From Callaeas wilsoni (taxonomy: Eukaryota; Chordata; Aves; Passeriformes; Callaeidae), in contig VWPU01011661.1 in assembly GCA_013398955.1 (NCBI GenBank), forward strand, positions 116,670 to 180,669: a DNA stretch of 64,000 bases, written 5' to 3'. Shown here in pieces: positions 11,873 to 25,295 of this stretch; position 1 is the first letter of the stretch; each line of letters starts with the position of its first letter. The notes below the pieces were generated by a model that was not told the DNA's origin, ran no database searches, and saw only the letters and a program-made list of their open reading frames with translations. Made by a program: the position numbers and the translations under genes.

Positions 11873-11883
11873 TTTTTTTTTTT
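11848..11883 (+). terminator. AATAAA with U-rich downstream element (plus strand)
   Basis: AATAAA at 11848-11853 is followed within 16 bases by GTTTGG and a run of 15 T (11869-11883), the normal layout of a vertebrate poly(A) site. It lies antisense to UPK1B. Confidence 0.4.
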
Positions 11884-12846
11884 AATTGGTTATAATGGAA
11901 AATTTAGCCCCTAAGGGGCTTAAAAAGAAGGTATTTTCCAAGTGCTTGGGACACCTTCAGAATTACACAATTTTTAAGAGGATGTAATTTAATACGTTAA
12001 TGATGAATTGCTTGAACTCCACTGTAAGAAGCCAAATGTTTTACAAATGTCAGTTCATCATTTGTTTACTTATTTTAAAGCAAACATCTCTAGTGGACAC
12101 AAACTCATGCACTACTCCTGCTCTGCTGGACTTTTCCCAATGCTCCACCTCCCCTGAAACGCAGCCACCTCTGACAGAAAACTGCTTGTGTACTAGGAGT
12201 CAACCACACTCAGAAATGGAAGTGGCAGACAGTTATTTTGTGCTACCAGGGGAGAAAAATAAAGCAAAAACAAAGCTCAGCATCAAGCAGAGGTCACAGA
12301 CTAATTAAGTTTCCTTTTGAAGAGATTGCTATGAAATGAAGCCTGTGTGAACAGTGGTGTGGCTGGTAAATCATCACCAAGCATAATTACCTCAGAAATA
12401 GAGCTGGGAGGTAGGTTTTTCCTCTCTCCTTTATTAGTTCAGCACAGCCAAAACAAGAGGGGTTTTTTTTAACTTTCCTATTTTCACAAGTGAGGGGGAA
12501 TTACAAGATTTGTCTTCCTCCACAAATTTTTTCCTTTTTTTTTTTTAAACACTCTGATTTACAACAGATTTAATTTTTCCTTTCCCTCCTCCCCAGTCTT
12601 TAGGAGGAAAAATATGAAACAAATTAAAAGAGCCATAGAGAAGACACAGCCTGAGGTAAGGAAAATGAAATACTTAAAAATTTCTTGTAGTTAACCTTAT
12701 CCAGGTACCAGACTCCCACACACCAAACACATTCCAGAGACTAAAATAAAAAACATTAAACATAAGAGCTGTCTTCTCTCCTAATAGGCACTTATGGCTC
12801 GCATGCCTCTTTAAGAGGAAGATGATGACCAAAGCAAGGCACTCAC

Positions 12847-12907
12847 CGCTCTCTTCTCGTGATGCTCCCCAGCAGAAATCCCAACCCACCTGCAAAGCCA
12901 AAAAGGC
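12847..12907 (-). other. UPK1B: UPK1B noncoding exon 1 (inferred)
   Basis: A strong donor (GCG|GTGAGT, intron starting at 12846) lies 30-90 bases downstream of a TATA-like element on the gene strand. The segment contains no ATG. Joining it to the acceptor at 7606/7607 gives a short 5' leader with a first intron of about 5.2 kb. A noncoding first exon is the usual UPK1B structure. The start site is estimated from TATA spacing only. Confidence 0.6.
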
Positions 12908-12931
12908 CCCTTTCTCCCACCTCCGCTGCTC

Positions 12932-12974
12932 TTTAAAGAGCCCAGGTTGCTTGAGGAACGTGCTGTGTGATTGG
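12932..12974 (-). promoter_or_regulatory. UPK1B: UPK1B core promoter: CCAAT box and TATA-like TTTAAA
   Basis: On the gene strand CCAAT (12970-12974) lies about 33 bp upstream of TTTAAA (12932-12937), which sits about 30 bp upstream of the inferred start near 12905. This arrangement fits a tissue-restricted promoter without a CpG island. Spacing and position relative to the GTGAGT donor support the call, but there is no direct transcript evidence. Confidence 0.55.
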
Positions 12975-13141
12975 TGGGGTGCCCATCACATGAGGAAAAC
13001 TTTTTTTTCTAGCCAAACCTGTTCCCCAGTCCTCCTGGGACCGGAGGGTGTCTCTGTGATTCTTAGATCATATCGGAATGCCGTTGTGCCGAAAACACAA
13101 AGCTTTAAAGAATTTCTATTATTATACTCTCAAAAGGGTGG

Positions 13142-13158
13142 ATGAGTGAGTCACTCAT
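13142..13158. promoter_or_regulatory. 17-bp perfect palindrome with AP-1 core
   Basis: An 8-bp arm (ATGAGTGA), one central G and the exact complementary arm form the palindrome. It contains TGAGTCA (13147-13153), the consensus AP-1 (Fos/Jun) site. It lies about 200 bp upstream of the TATA-like element of UPK1B, a natural enhancer position. Confidence 0.5.
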
Positions 13159-16100
13159 ACGAGGTACTTGAACTTTAAAGAGGATGGGCAAGTTGGAAAG
13201 ACGTAAATATACAAGGATTGCTGGATCACATTTTGAACGTAAGTATAAGAAGAATGTACTGACTAGAAAAAGAAAGTAAATTAAATTCTAATGTTTTCAT
13301 TTAATTATGTTGCAAGGGAAAGATCCAGTGGTTTGGGTTGGATCCATTCTTGTTTTATTTAGCTTGGGATTTTTTTTGGAAACAGAAGTGTGAGTGTTGG
13401 CTACTCTGCAAGACACTGTGCATAACATGAAAAGTGGGGAGACTATTCCATTTCCTTGGGCAGTCTGGATTTTTCACTTAATCAGTCCTATTAAGACTGA
13501 GCAAAGTCAAGCACAGATATATACATTAATTGGCCTGTGATGAACTGAGAACGGCTAGGGCTGAGGAGCACAGCAGAAAAGGAATGTCTCTCACCTTCCT
13601 CTCCCTCCCTCACTCCAGTACAAGTTTGCCAAAAGTCATGATTCACATTACTGGTGCCTTGAACATGTCTCTGGCAAAAGCACAGGTGGTTGTACTCGTC
13701 GTTCTTCATCTGCTGATGCAAAAACCAGCCAAATAAATAACGGGCTTGGGAAGGGTAATGGGAGTTCCATGATGTTAGAGCCCTTCACAAGTCAAAAACA
13801 AGCACAAAAATAACATGTATATGTCCTATCGGTGGCCATCCTGGCAAATATTTTGTGTGAAATTAGTGAGCAATAGTTCTAAAGTCTTATGGATCCTTTG
13901 GTACTTGTAGACAACTGAAGAGAGATCCCCCTCCCCCATGAAATCTGTGTGAGATTTAACCCTGAAGAATGGACAGTACTTTTGGCATTTCCAGTTCCAC
14001 GAGGCATCACAGCCATAAGCAAAAGAAGACCCAGCCATTGCAGCCAGCCTGATCTAGTAGAAAAAGACAAGAAAGCAGTCCCTTGGGTCCTCAAGAATAC
14101 AGATGCAGATTTGTCTAGACTTAAATGACTCAGACCTCCTTGCCCACTAATTTTGCTCCCTACAACACATGAAGACTATTTTGGTGCTGTTGCCACCGCA
14201 CATTTTGGCAATGCTGGTGGGACCAGGTGTCTCACACCAGCTGGTGTCCTGGATTCTAGGAAGGCAGGCTCCCATCATTGCTGTTGGACATTGAGAGCAG
14301 CTGACAGGGGAAACAGCAGTGCATCCATCTCCTGAGCATCACAGCCTGGCTGACCTTGGGGCAGTGATTAGACAAAAGCCTGCCGTGGTAAGACACCCCA
14401 TCATGTCTCAGCTGGGAGGAGAAAAGAGGCAGCAACTGTGGAAATACTGTCTTGGGAAAACAAGATGAGGAAAGCGAAGAGAAGGAAGGGGAAGCTGGCA
14501 GTGAAGTTCATAGTCTTGCCAATCACCAGCACTGAAAGTGGCTGCTGAGAGAGAACCCTGGTGCAACTGAGCCCTTGCAGCTTTGTAGACCTGTCCAGGA
14601 CACTGCAAAAAGCTGTTGGTGTGAATCCCTGTTTGGGCTGGAAGAATGGGTTAGGCTGGAGTGGGTGGTGGTCACTCCTCAGCTGCCATCACCATTTGGC
14701 TCTCACAGTTTGTTAATCTGGTTTAGAATCTGGGTAAGAATATTTTTTATGATCTCTGGAGAGAAATTTGATATAGGAAAGGAGAGGATTGGGATGAGAG
14801 TTTTGTTTGTTTCGTTGCACTTCTTTTGGTGTGTGCCAGCAAGGTCAGAGTAAGAGTTTATATGAACGCCTGTGCAGAGCAGAGGGTCAGAGAGAAACCT
14901 TGTCTGGGGAGGGATCACAGCGGGGCTGACAAGCCAGTGCTGGGAGGCCCCCGTTCCCCCAGGGGTACCTGCAGTGGGGTGCCTGCAGCTGTTTTAGCCT
15001 CCCCTGTAGGACTGTGTCTGTGCTGGCCTACTTCAGATGGACCAACACTTCTACAGAGCCAGACCCAGACATTTGTGCAAGGTCTTGCACTTGTGAAAGC
15101 TCCAGACTCCTGAGCGTGCACACCCCACCTCCTAGAGCCATACGTGTGTACCCATACACGCATGGGCTTTGTGTATCCAGCCATAGGTCCACATATGTGC
15201 ACACCTCTGCTGCGTGTAATTCAAAGGCGAGGTAGGACTTGGGAGTGAAGACACACTGCCATTTGGGGTTTCATCTGCAGAGACAGTCAGATGCTGAGGC
15301 CACAGCCTGGCCTATTTGCAGATGGAGGTGGAAAATGAAATTTCTCAGGAGATCTATCACTTGGTTATTGCAACGTGCTCAGAGGATGACAGGGCAAAGT
15401 TAGAACATGCCTGTCACAAAGTATGCTGTGTTTATTCAAAATTGGCATGGAAGGCATGCTGGAGGATGCCCAAAGTTGCTGAAAAGGGCTGATCAGATGT
15501 TGTGGTTAGTTCCAGTGTGTTGGTTCCACTCTTCACCTCTAAGAATACTTTCCCACCTTTCTGAATCCTTTGAATTTCTTCTCTTCATAGCATGGAAATA
15601 GTGATTTAAGGCTGAGATAATATGAGAGGGAGGAATTAGGGAGGGAGTGAGCACACAGGGAGGAAAAGGAGCTTGTGGTCAAAGTAGCAGACTCCCAGGA
15701 GTCATCTCTGTGACCCCCTCATGTCCGTGTCGTGTCGGACCCACTGCCATCCATGCGTAGGAGGCTCCTGACTGCATTTGTGGTGTTGCACGGTAAGATC
15801 AAAGCCCACGGCTGAGGGACCGGGCTTAGGAAATCCCTCACTCCTACCAGTGTGGCTCCAGTGTTAGTCAAGCCCGTGCTCCCATGCACAGGTTCAGCTT
15901 GACACACACTGTCTGTTTGTCGCAGGGAGGGGACATTTTTAACGACTGTCCCTCCAGTATACGGTGGCAAGTTCACGGCAGCACTGCTGGGAGTAATGCC
16001 AAGCATCCCTGCTGCAGCACGCTGCAGAGGGGCTGCCCATGACTGGAGGGGCTGCCACCTTTCCTGGCAGAGTCCCAACCTCACCATCTGGGTCAGCAAC

Positions 16101-16780
16101 CTCCTCCTTGAGGGCACTGCTCCCAGTGGCCCCAGCCCCAATTCCTGCCACCCAGCTTTGCTCCTGCATTCCCGGGAGGACTGCGAACAGCTGCTTCCCA
16201 GTCCTCAGTTTGACCTTCCTTCCCTGGGCCAGATTTGGGTTTGAGGCTCATGTCTGCCACCCAAGCCCTCCACGTGCCATGGCTGGGAGCCAGCTCCTGC
16301 CTGGAGTAGAAGGGGATTCCTAATGGCTGCCTCCTCTCCCATCTCAGTGCATCCGCACAGGGGGCGAGGATGCAGGCGGTGGGGGACAGATGTCCACTGT
16401 GCCTCTTGGGTTTGCAGCTGGCCTGGCCTCCTGCCAGCCTTGTCTCCTGTCTCCCCACCAGAGTCCTGTCTCTTGCTACAGCTGCCTCCCCCTTTTGGCA
16501 ACATTTTTGCCCTTTTTTGCCATTTCTATACCTCACAACCTCAAGAGAGAGGAATAACTGTGGGGTGCCGAGAATAAATAAGTGAACACCACCTAGTGAG
16601 ATCAGGGGAGAGAAACTCTGTCTCTGAAATTGTTTACCAAACAGTGCTGAGTGTGGAGAGACAAATGGCATACCATGAGCAACAACTATGGGCTAATTAT
16701 AGTGGGTTAGGATAAACCACTGGGCCACTGGGCTGGCCGGCCCAGCTAAACCTGCCAACATATAGGCTGAAAGGCAGAAC

Positions 16781-16795
16781 TATATATATATATAT
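16781..16795. repeat. (TA)n dinucleotide repeat
   Basis: Seven and a half perfect TA units in AT-rich DNA. Confidence 0.8.
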
Positions 16796-17960
16796 TTAGT
16801 ATGATGTGGAATGCAATCAGTAACTTCTTTCTGAAACCTCAGCTACCTTGGCAAAAAGCATTATAGAGAACCCAGATACAAGCATTTTTGTATGCTGGTA
16901 GTCCTGGGGTTTTGCATTTAGCAACGAATATGGCATTGCACACTTCATTCCTAAGAAGAGTGCTTATAGGACACACTCTCAAGGACTGGGATTTTTTACT
17001 ATTTTTGTTTAGGAGAGGGATGCACCTTATCTTTCTAGTTTTGTAGGGTAGCTTTATTTATGAGCTTATAACCATGTCTGTATTTCGTTGTCATTAAAAC
17101 TTGAAGTTTTGGGTGGTTACGTAAAGCCCAAGCTACTGGAATCATGAGATTGCATGAAAATCCTTACTTTCAGCCTTTCAGAAGAGAATGTTTCTCCTGA
17201 CATGTGAGCGAGCAGAAAGGACAAACAACTTGGAGGAAGCTGTTCTGTCTGGTAACGAACTGAGGTCGGGCAGGGAACTGCTTCCCCAGGGAGTTTTGGG
17301 CTAGTTCTCATAGTGGTATTTGCACATGTGGGTAAAAGCAGTAACAAATTAAATTGTGGTACTCTGCTGCTAACAATTAGACCAGCTGCTTTTGCTCCCT
17401 TCCTCAGTGGTCTCAACCCAAAAGCTTAGAGAAGCAGTGGATTCTTATAAAGATTAATCTCTATTGGCTGCTACTACTGTTAATAAAGGAGACCCTCAGG
17501 GTGCCTTCCTGTATGCACTGAGAGAGATTTGGGCTCTAAATCTCACCCTAAGGATGTCTCTTACTGTGCTGACTATCAAGGAAACTTGTAGGAGAGCCTC
17601 AACAGAGGCCAATTTCTGCAAAGGAAAACCCAGACCAAAGAATCTGCATCTTAGAGCTGCTGATCTCACACAGGTCTTTCAGCAACCTACAGGTCACATT
17701 TTTGTACACACAAAAGCCAGAGGATAAAATAAGCACAGAGGAGCATGGGAGAGTGCAGAGGTCAAGCCCTGCCCTGACTCCCCTCCCACCAGCAGGAGTT
17801 TCTCCTGGCAGGGAAGGGGAGCCAAGCCCAAGAGTGACGCTCCACAGCCAACACCTTGATGGCATAAAGGGCCCAGTAAATGGGACATGGTGTTCTCTTG
17901 CATCTCATCTTCAGACGAGGGCAGGCCAGCTCACTCTGAAGAGGAGCCTGGCCACAGGCA

Positions 17961-18395
17961 ATCATAGAATCATAGAATCATAGAATGGTTTGGGTTGAAA
18001 GGGACCTTAAAGATCATCTAGTTCTGACCCTCCTGCCCTGGGCAGGGATGCCACTCACTAGACTAAGTTTTTCAGAGACCCATCCAGCCTGGCCTAGAAC
18101 ACTTGCAGGGATAGGGACATCCACAATTACTCTGGACAACCTGTGCCAGTGCTTCACCACCCTCTGAGTAAAGAATTTTTCCCAAACATGTAATCTAAAC
18201 CTGCCCTCTTTCAGTTTAAAGCTATTGCCTCTTGTCGTATCACTACCTGCTCGTATAAAAAGTCCATCTTCCTCCTTTTTATAATTCCTTTTTAGGTACT
18301 GGAACGCTACAATGAGGTTTCTCCCAAGCCTTCTCTTCTGCAAGTTGAACAACCTCACCTCTTGCAGCCTGTCTTCATAGGAGAGGAGCTCACAA
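17961..18395 (-). mobile_element. CR1 LINE, 5'-truncated 3' end
   Basis: The plus strand starts with three copies of atcatagaa and then gttTgggttgaaagggacct, the reverse complement of the CR1 3' terminus, so the element lies on the minus strand. The minus strand still reads the C-terminal reverse-transcriptase tail (LKEGRFRLHVWEKFFTQRVV, then KHWHRLSR). Only about 435 bp remain, the usual 5' truncation. No intact ORF is present, so it is immobile. Confidence 0.92.
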
Positions 18396-21300
18396 AGAAG
18401 GCTCACAGGAGGACAGAAATCCATTGTGCTTTGGCAAAGGATTGCCTGGGATTTGCAGAGATCTTTGGCAGGAGAAAAGACTTTTGAGAAGGCAGAAATT
18501 TTCTGCTTGGCTTTTAGATAGCTTCTTTAAAAATCTGACAATGTCCAGGGAAGATCTGCTAGACAGTTTCTCTGTATTGCTCTTGTTTATGAATTTGAGG
18601 GCTTCCTGGCCTCTGAAAGACTGCATATGTCAGTGTCAATACAGCCATTAGGATGCGGTCCCAGGTCCTCAATGGCCTTGGCACTATGATGGTCCTTTAC
18701 TACTGTTGGTTCAGTCGAGTTTCCCCTAACAGACTGGGAACAAGCTGTTCTGTCTGGATCTAGTGACTGCATTGTTCTTGCTGATGGTGAAAAATCTCTC
18801 CTCCAAAATCCGCTGTGTCAGTAACGAGCCACAACATGCTTCAAAGAAGAGGTCTTGTTTGGGAGCCTTTACTGCTTGTTTGCGAGGGGCCAAAGAAACT
18901 TGTTCACATTGATTCCAGCTTATTATTGAAAGATGTGTGGGGATACCTCATTCCTCCCAAACCCACTGCTTGCTGCCTCTGCATTAGCTGCTTCTGATGT
19001 GGGAGGCCATAAAGGGCTGGCAGTGGAGCACTGCCATCTACATATGGTTGCCTGTCAGTATCCAGTTTCCAACACACTTGCTGCAAGCATATATCTCATT
19101 TATCTCAGCATTTCCACCATCCACCTTGCCAGAGGGCTGGAGGACCCAGCAGAAAGAGGGAGGACAGTCAATTAAAGCTGCATCACAAGAGTCTTGGCAG
19201 CGGGAGGAAAGGGGAATAGCAGAGGGGTGTTGGCTGGTGCAACATTGCGATGGAAATAAATAGCACTTGCCTCAGGCGAGTTTATAGTGCTCCCGGGGTG
19301 ACAGCCTCTGCCTTGGCAAGGGTGTGGTTGATGTCTCACACCGACTCATTGCTTTAACAGAACTGTAGGCACTGTCCAAAATTCTTCCACTGAAACTCTT
19401 TCAAGGTTTCAGTACCTAACTGGAAACTTCCCTGAGAAATATGTGAGACTCAGACCCTGCCGTGCACCTGGGGTTTGACCCAGTGCAGTCTGTACCCAGC
19501 TGTAGCTGGGTTTCAGTTTCAGGTGGACGACGGATGAGCTTGTGCTTTGGGCCATCCAGCCCTTCTACACGGATCTTTTCGCCTCTTCTTGTAGCTGCTC
19601 CATGGCTGGATGTGAACGCACGCCTCTGAATAGCCTTTAGCGAAGGCTCAGCCGGTCTGTGCTGCCCTCTCATGGGCACACATAGGAAAGGTTACGTTTT
19701 ATTCTTTTTTTTTTCGTTCAAGATACTTTTAACCTGCTGCTCAAACGCCTTTTTTCCACACGTGATTTCTGAAAAGCCAGGAAGGCTTAGAACAACTGCT
19801 AAGAGGTCTATGGAAGCTAACTAGTAAAAGTTATTCTATCTGTAGTTGTGCTGGACCCCACTCAGCTTTTACCTTTCTAAGGGGCTTTGCTCTTCATTTA
19901 CAAAGATTTAAACATCTAACGGGGCAAAAAGTAGGGAGCTGTTGCTCCCAACAACAGGCTAAACTTCTCCCATATGCACTCCTATCTGCCATGGCAAACA
20001 TATATTGGCATCCTGGCATCACACCACGGTCAAGGGTCTCTCAAGATAGCTCTGTTACGCTACCAAGGATTCAGACAATGCGGCCCAAATCTGGGCTCTC
20101 CAATGGGCAGTGCTTGCTTTCAATACTGTGGAGTTTCAGCAAACTGGCAATGCTGTCCTTCACTGAATCTCCTTGCAAGGAGGCAGGATACTATGCTAGA
20201 CCCCAGGGAATGCTTAAACAATAGTGTGATAGAACTGGCATTAATCTGCTCTTCAAAGGGACTGTGGTGTTCATGATATTTATGCAAATTTGAGTCACTG
20301 TTAAAAACCTCTGAGTCTCTGACCATTTGAATGCATGCAATATAGCCTTCCCCTCCCCTTAATGTCTACTCACCTGTCCAAACTCCAAAAGCTCCTCAAG
20401 GTGGGAACTGTTTTTCTTCAAAGGCTGGTATGACGTGTTTTTTCCATTAAAAAACAATGGCAGTACTACACAGGCCTTTATTCACCCGTTTCCTGTTTCC
20501 TGCTAGAAGTTAAGCTGAGGGACAGGAAGGAGGAAGGACAGAGGTCACGTCTTTTCCTCACAAACTCCCTAACCCTAACATGGATCCTGCCTTCCAATTA
20601 ATAATAATTTTTAAAGCTGGACCACATGATTCTAAATAAGGCATTTGCCTTAAAGGCTTGTAAGTTTATAGTGAAGTTTCCATGGCAAGTGTAAACTGAG
20701 AGTTGCACTCCCTTAGCTACAATGCTTCCCTTTTTATTTTGAGAACTGTACTAGGTAGCTGTGCACCTTCTTAAGTCTAGCTCTGTGCAGCCCATGTTCC
20801 TCCACCTCTCGCCTCTTTAATGAGTGACAATGAAAAAGATGCTCATTTTGGTCTCAAAGTAACAATGTCAAAAAGAAAATGAGTCCATCTCATTGTTTGT
20901 TTCTTTCCTGGTATTATTTCACTGCAGTTTATGAGATTGCATCACCAGTTTCTCCTCTTTTCTACCCTGGAAGATAGTTTACCCCAGGCTCCTGGATGAA
21001 TAAGCCATGGAGATGTCCTTCCTAAGTTCTTGAGAACAATAAGGTCTGTGACAAAGGAGGGTGAGCTACTCCCATCTGTGAGAGGAGTTGCAGGGGGAAT
21101 TGAGATGATAGCCTTGAGGGAGAAGAGCCAATCCATGCATTCATACCAGGAATTTCTAAAACAGACCAACTACTGTGGTGGCTGCAGTCAGTTTCCAGTG
21201 TTGAATTATATATATAGAAATCTCTCGCATCTGCTTTGCCTAAATTCATCTGTTCTGCAGTGACATTCCAGCCCACTGCCTTTCTCCAGGAGATGATGAT

Positions 21301-24300
21301 TGACTGTTCATCCAATCCATATGTCTTCAACAACTCAAAGTTCTTCTTTTCATTATTGTATGTCAAACTATGGCCGTGAGCTTTTGGTGATGCTGCTACA
21401 TCAGTGTTGTCCGTAAGGACAGTCCCCAAGAAAGGAATGCAGCCATGGATATTAATACCTGACCTTAAGGGAATGTTTCTTCATTTTCTCCTGCATTTCA
21501 TCTGGATGAAAGAATGGTCAAGAGAAGCTTTCCCTGGAATACAACCTGGAGGCATGTCAGAGAGGGTTTGATCAATTTGCCCCAGTATATTCCCTTTCCA
21601 AGCACTTCCACATTCTTCAGTCTTCAGCTGGAGCTCTCTTTAGCTAAGCTCTTTGTTAGACTTTACCCAGAGGTTATTTTCTTCCATTTCAGACATGAAA
21701 GCAGTTGCTGCTGCCGACTATGAGTTCCACACGATTGTGAAACTTTGAAATCAATGGCATTTAACTAGCTTAAAGCTGGTGTTATGTAGCAATGATTCAT
21801 ATCCAGTGAGTCACAATGAAATGTCTCATGCTGTAAGCAGCTGCCCATTGAAGGGAGATCTTGCCTGCGCCCTCCACCTAACTAAGAACCAGAGCAGGGG
21901 CTGTGTGAATTTTCAAAGGATTTTTAATCAGCTGTTACAACATTTTTTTTCCCATTGGTTAGAAGCACTACACAGGCAACTTTAGTATTGCTTGGGGCAG
22001 CTGAGTCATTTTAAGTTCCATACAGAGATGGTAGAAAAAGAAACTGATGTTTCGGTCCAAGAGACCTATTTTACAGTGACTACACTTTCCTGCAGATTGG
22101 CTCCTCTGCATCCTGCCTCTGGAGGAGCACAAGGCTTGCAATGGAAACAGTCTGGGCACCATAAGATGATGCCATCTGGCAGATGAACTGTGTGTTGCAC
22201 CTCTGTGCCTGTCCATGGATGAACAAAAAAAAATCTCTTCCTTGAAAACAATGCTTTTTGCCAGTACCCAGCTCACACTACAGAGGAATGATCCTTGGGA
22301 ACTACAAACGCCTTCCAACTTCCACACCTTCCACTTCATGACTTATCCATTAGAAGTACACAGAAATGCACAGGTGTGGTAAAAAACCCCCAAACCACCC
22401 TTTCTAAAAGAATGCACTTCAGTGCACAGCCATTTCCCATGTAGAGAGGAGAAAGAGCAAACAACAGATGTTAGTCATGTTGCTTAGCACTCTGGAGGGC
22501 ATTCAAATGTACTGTGACTAGTGTGCTATAAGGACTTATATGGAATAGTTTCGGTTACACATGAGGAACTGCTAATTCCTTCTGAGCACTCAAGGCAAGA
22601 AATTTAATGACAGTTTAATGTCATGTTGATAAATGTCCACTTACGAAGAAGAAATAAGGATCCAATGGTTTTGGAAAGAAATTGTAGAAAAGGGACAGTC
22701 ACTCTGGAATTAAGACTACAGTAAAAGTTTTCATTTTAATTCTAACTTTTCTTCTTTTTTTCAGCAGAGAAAAGCCTTCTTATACACAAACAGCAGTGCC
22801 TTAATGTGAAGTAGAATTTTTCTAGAGCTAGAGTGCATTTTTCAGAAGAATTCTGAAGCAGATCAAAAAACACAGCTGTGTGACACTACCTTAAGCACTG
22901 TAATCTGCAAACATTCTGGAGGATGCTTTTTTGTTTTCACAAAACTAAGTTCAATCATCTGAGAGGCTTGAGGTGAAGGAAGTGACATTTCTCCTTTGCT
23001 CATGATAAGTTCTCCAAGATTTCTGGTCAAAGGCCTTGCTCAGAGATGACATACGCCCCCCAAGTCTGTGAACGCTGAAGGATTATCCTTGGCCCACTGC
23101 CTTCACCAGTTTCATGCCATCTACACATGCCAACTCCAGGCCTGTCCTGGGTACACTCTCGTTCATTTCTACACATCTGCTGCTCCTCAAAGGAGAGAGA
23201 CCTCTCCTTAGTGGAAAGAGCAGAAAACACTGTTTCTCTTTTCTGAGAAACAGACAAGACAGATGCTCTCTCTTATGTGTACCGGGGAGGGCTTCTGTTA
23301 GCATGAGACGAGGTGGCCAGGCCACCAAAGGAAAACTGTGGCCCTGAGATTACTGAGAAACACTGGGTACGGCCTCTCTTGCAAAACTTCTGTCATCTGT
23401 TAGAAGACTGCTTTCCAGCTCATTTCAGCCTACCTGAAGGAGGGATTAAGGATCTTCCCTTGCATAACTCCCTTAAAGCTGACATGAAGTTGAAGGCATG
23501 TCAGCTTCTCCATCTCCTGGGACAATGTGCTGACAAATGACCACAGGGATGAGAAGGCTTCAGACACTATCTTCATCTTCCATACATTTCCTGTTCCACA
23601 GAGATACATTAGGACAGGGCACGTATACATCGTTTTTCAGCCTGATACATTTTTGGTCAAGAATTTGTAAGCAGATCAATCTCAAATTCTCAGCGTCAGA
23701 TTTTTCCAGTTGCTGGAGGTAAGTAGGGATTTCAAAAGCATCTCACTGCTGCAGTGGGACCTAGATGCCTAAGTCTACATTAAAACTCTTATAAAACCAA
23801 CGAAGATTAAATCTGAATCTTGAGCCATCTTTAGGCTCAAATTAACCTTGAAAAACTCCCTGCCCTATGAATGACAGGGCTGCTTATCTGCCTTCAATCT
23901 TGAAACACAGGAGTTAACGGATCCATTTTGAGAAACTCACATAGAAAGGAAACTCATCTCACACATGGAATTTGTATGCCAAATACTTGCCCTCTGTTAC
24001 TCCCAGACTCTTGGCGCCCAAGCTGTGCTGTGGAGAATCACACAACACAATCATCATACATTATTTTTTAAAAATTAGATAGATGGAAGTTTTTATGGTG
24101 CTCTCTTCATAGCCATAGAGACAGTCATTTGGGAATACACTACCATTCATCAGGAAATTAGAGCACTTGCCTAAAAAAGAGAAAAAGCCTGTAGTGACAT
24201 AAAAACCCTTTCTGGCATCTACTGCACATACACAATCTATTAAGCCAAAATAACAGTATGCTCTGTTGCACATTTTCAATAATTGTCAGGCAAGAGACAA

Positions 24301-24471
24301 GAAGAAGAAAGAAGAAGTTTTTTTACAGGGTAGAAACAGACACTTGGATAGTATGAAAACAAGGATTGTAAATGTTTCAAAAATCAAACGCAGTTCAAAT
24401 GATGTGTTTGCGAAATGTACCTTGACTCTTAATTCTCTGGGCTACCAGCGCTTGGTTTTGGTTTGTTTGGT

Positions 24472-24477
24472 TTTATT
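24472..24477 (-). terminator. Possible poly(A) signal of the TEX55-like gene
   Basis: This is the first AATAAA on the gene strand after the stop codon, about 750 bp away. The downstream DNA is A-rich rather than GU-rich, so the call is weak. Confidence 0.25.
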
Positions 24478-25226
24478 CACCTCCTACATTTCTGAGTGAC
24501 AATGTCTTCTGAAAGCATAAAGGGTGTGTGTAACTGTTGCTTTACTGTTGTGGTTGTACAGTGTACTTATGATGATACAGGCAGGGCAACCCCAAAAAGC
24601 AGAGTGATCAGTGTCCAGCAGCGATAATTAAGGGTGAGACGGCTGTCTCCAGTGTGTGGAAGAGGCAGAGAGACAGCTTATTGCATCAGAGACAGCTCTG
24701 GGGGCAGTGGGAAAGCCCAGACACAAACTATCAAAGTATTAGATAGGCATTAGTGCTGCTGCATAACTGTACACAGTAAGCCACCAATGCAGCACAAAAA
24801 AGAAAGCTGTGCGTTGTCCAGGGCTGCTTTTTAACTCTACTTGCTTTTGTCCTTGCATTGTTTGAGCTGTGAGGTTTCTCTGCACAGAAAGGCAGAGTCT
24901 GGAGTGGCCCAAATATGGGATTTACGCATTTATATGCATAGAAGTTCAGCAGACCTGCCTTTTGAAGATGTGCCATATGTGCACACAGGTCCATGCACAC
25001 TTAGATCTCAGTCTGGGATTCCAAACCAATACTTGGTTGCAGGATTTAAACCCAAGGGGAAGCACAAGCATACAAAACAGAGAAACCAGGCAAGAGACAG
25101 ACAAGCAGATCTTTTCCAAGTTATTGCCAATGACTACAGGGTGCTGTGAAGGCATGGTGTAGCAATACCACAACAGCAAGGCCAATAGGGGCCAAAAGGA
25201 ATGCACAGGCCCTCTTCTGGAAACAC

Positions 25227-25295
25227 CTACACATCTTTGTTCTCCTCCGATATTCCCTCCGGTTCTGCTTGCCTGGCACTTATCATAGACTGCAC
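25227..25295 (-). CDS. TEX55: TEX55-like last coding exon
   Basis: The acceptor is TTTTGCCCAG. Twenty-two residues (VQSMISARQAEPEG to NKDV) are followed by TAG at 25227-25229. The VQ.MI start continues the conserved C-terminal helix. The acidic tail is not recognised. Confidence 0.7.
   Translation of the reverse strand: MQSMISARQAEPEGISEENKDV

Larger units (their letters stand above)
7607..12846 (-). other. UPK1B: UPK1B intron 1
   Basis: This 5.2-kb intron runs between noncoding exon 1 and the first coding exon. It has no recognised repeat. It contains a plus-strand exon-like block (9963-10115), a strong plus-strand acceptor (10903-10904), and a plus-strand AATAAA with U-rich downstream DNA (11848-11883). 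These are listed separately as a possible antisense unit. Confidence 0.6.
12975..24471. other. Intergenic region between UPK1B and TEX55
   Basis: About 11.5 kb upstream of UPK1B and downstream of TEX55. It contains the AP-1 palindrome near the promoter, a short TA repeat (16781-16795) and one CR1 (17961-18395). No other exon was recognised. The remaining open frames are short, lack splice support and resemble nothing known to me. Confidence 0.5.

Noticed and set aside
21022..21429. 135-codon minus-strand frame with a stretch (LLKTYGLDEQSI) vaguely like a LINE reverse transcriptase
   Set aside because: Only a few residues match, the neighbouring catalytic motifs are absent, and the flanks do not look like CR1. 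Likely chance.
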